The notes under the pieces: generated by a model
The model's database searches: none
The model's input: the letters and a program-made list of their open reading frames with translations, nothing else
Told to the model about the DNA's origin: nothing
Made by a program: the position numbers and the translations under genes
Shown here: positions 6,985 to 7,069 of the stretch, piece after piece
Numbering within the stretch: the first letter of the stretch is position 1
How the letters are laid out: the number at the start of each line of letters is the position of its first letter
Assembly: GCA_026193555.1 (NCBI GenBank)
Contig: JAPHUU010000460.1
Location: forward strand, 1 to 7,069
Direction of reading: 5' to 3'
From: Rhodanobacter sp.
GTDB taxonomy: Bacteria > Pseudomonadota > Gammaproteobacteria > Xanthomonadales > Rhodanobacteraceae
Length of the DNA: 7,069 nt

Positions 6985-7069
6985 ATGCGGTGGCCGTTGT
7001 ACCGGGGCTGTTGTCCACAGGCATGACGTCCGGTTTTGCCACGAACTGCAAGCCGATCGTCAGGCCGAT

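Noticed and set aside
7011..7019. TTGTCCACA, one mismatch from a DnaA box
   Set aside because: A single near-match with G at the third position and no further boxes, AT-rich stretch or origin genes nearby; chance is the simpler reading.
6791..7051. 86-codon minus-strand frame starting from TTG at 7051 and overlapping holC
   Set aside because: It reads through the heptamer repeat and then out of frame through holC; no ribosome binding site and no recognisable family.

Overview
The window looks like chromosome of a high-GC gammaproteobacterium, most likely from the Xanthomonadaceae/Rhodanobacteraceae. This rests on the strong GC bias at third codon positions, a beta/gammaproteobacterial type HolC (DNA polymerase III chi), the b561/YceI pairing, and a short GGGGAAC tandem repeat of the kind I recall from intergenic DNA in that group. 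No similarity search was possible, so the taxonomy is an inference. There are no tRNAs, rRNAs, insertion sequences, CRISPR arrays or phage genes.

Layout. On the minus strand, read right to left, lie a membrane-anchored GTPase with a DUF697-like C-terminus (2785-1310), a secreted YceI-family protein (1218-598), a cytochrome b561 family membrane protein (601-23), and the first seven codons of another gene (from 23) that runs off the left edge. The last three are coupled by ATGA and TGATG stop/start overlaps. A 135-bp divergent region separates the GTPase from a large plus-strand gene (2921-6505). That gene encodes a 1194-residue hybrid sensor kinase with a 14-blade periplasmic propeller, a Y_Y_Y domain, one membrane segment, HisKA, HATPase and a receiver domain. 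It converges, with a 14-bp gap, on minus-strand holC (6942-6520). The right edge (6943-7069) holds a four-unit 7-bp tandem repeat and no recognisable gene.

How the genes work together. The b561-YceI group is probably an envelope redox or isoprenoid/quinone-linked unit, by analogy with yceJ-yceI in E. coli. The GTPase may share a transcript with it, but the 91-bp gap leaves that open. The sensor kinase stands alone: no glycan-use genes, response regulator or HPt protein is present to name its signal or output. HolC is a replication housekeeping gene unrelated to the rest.

I see no clear new multi-gene system. The items most worth a second look are the HTCS-like kinase with no DNA-binding output, a possible leaderless start for the GTPase, the truncated fourth gene at the left edge, and the repeat upstream of holC.
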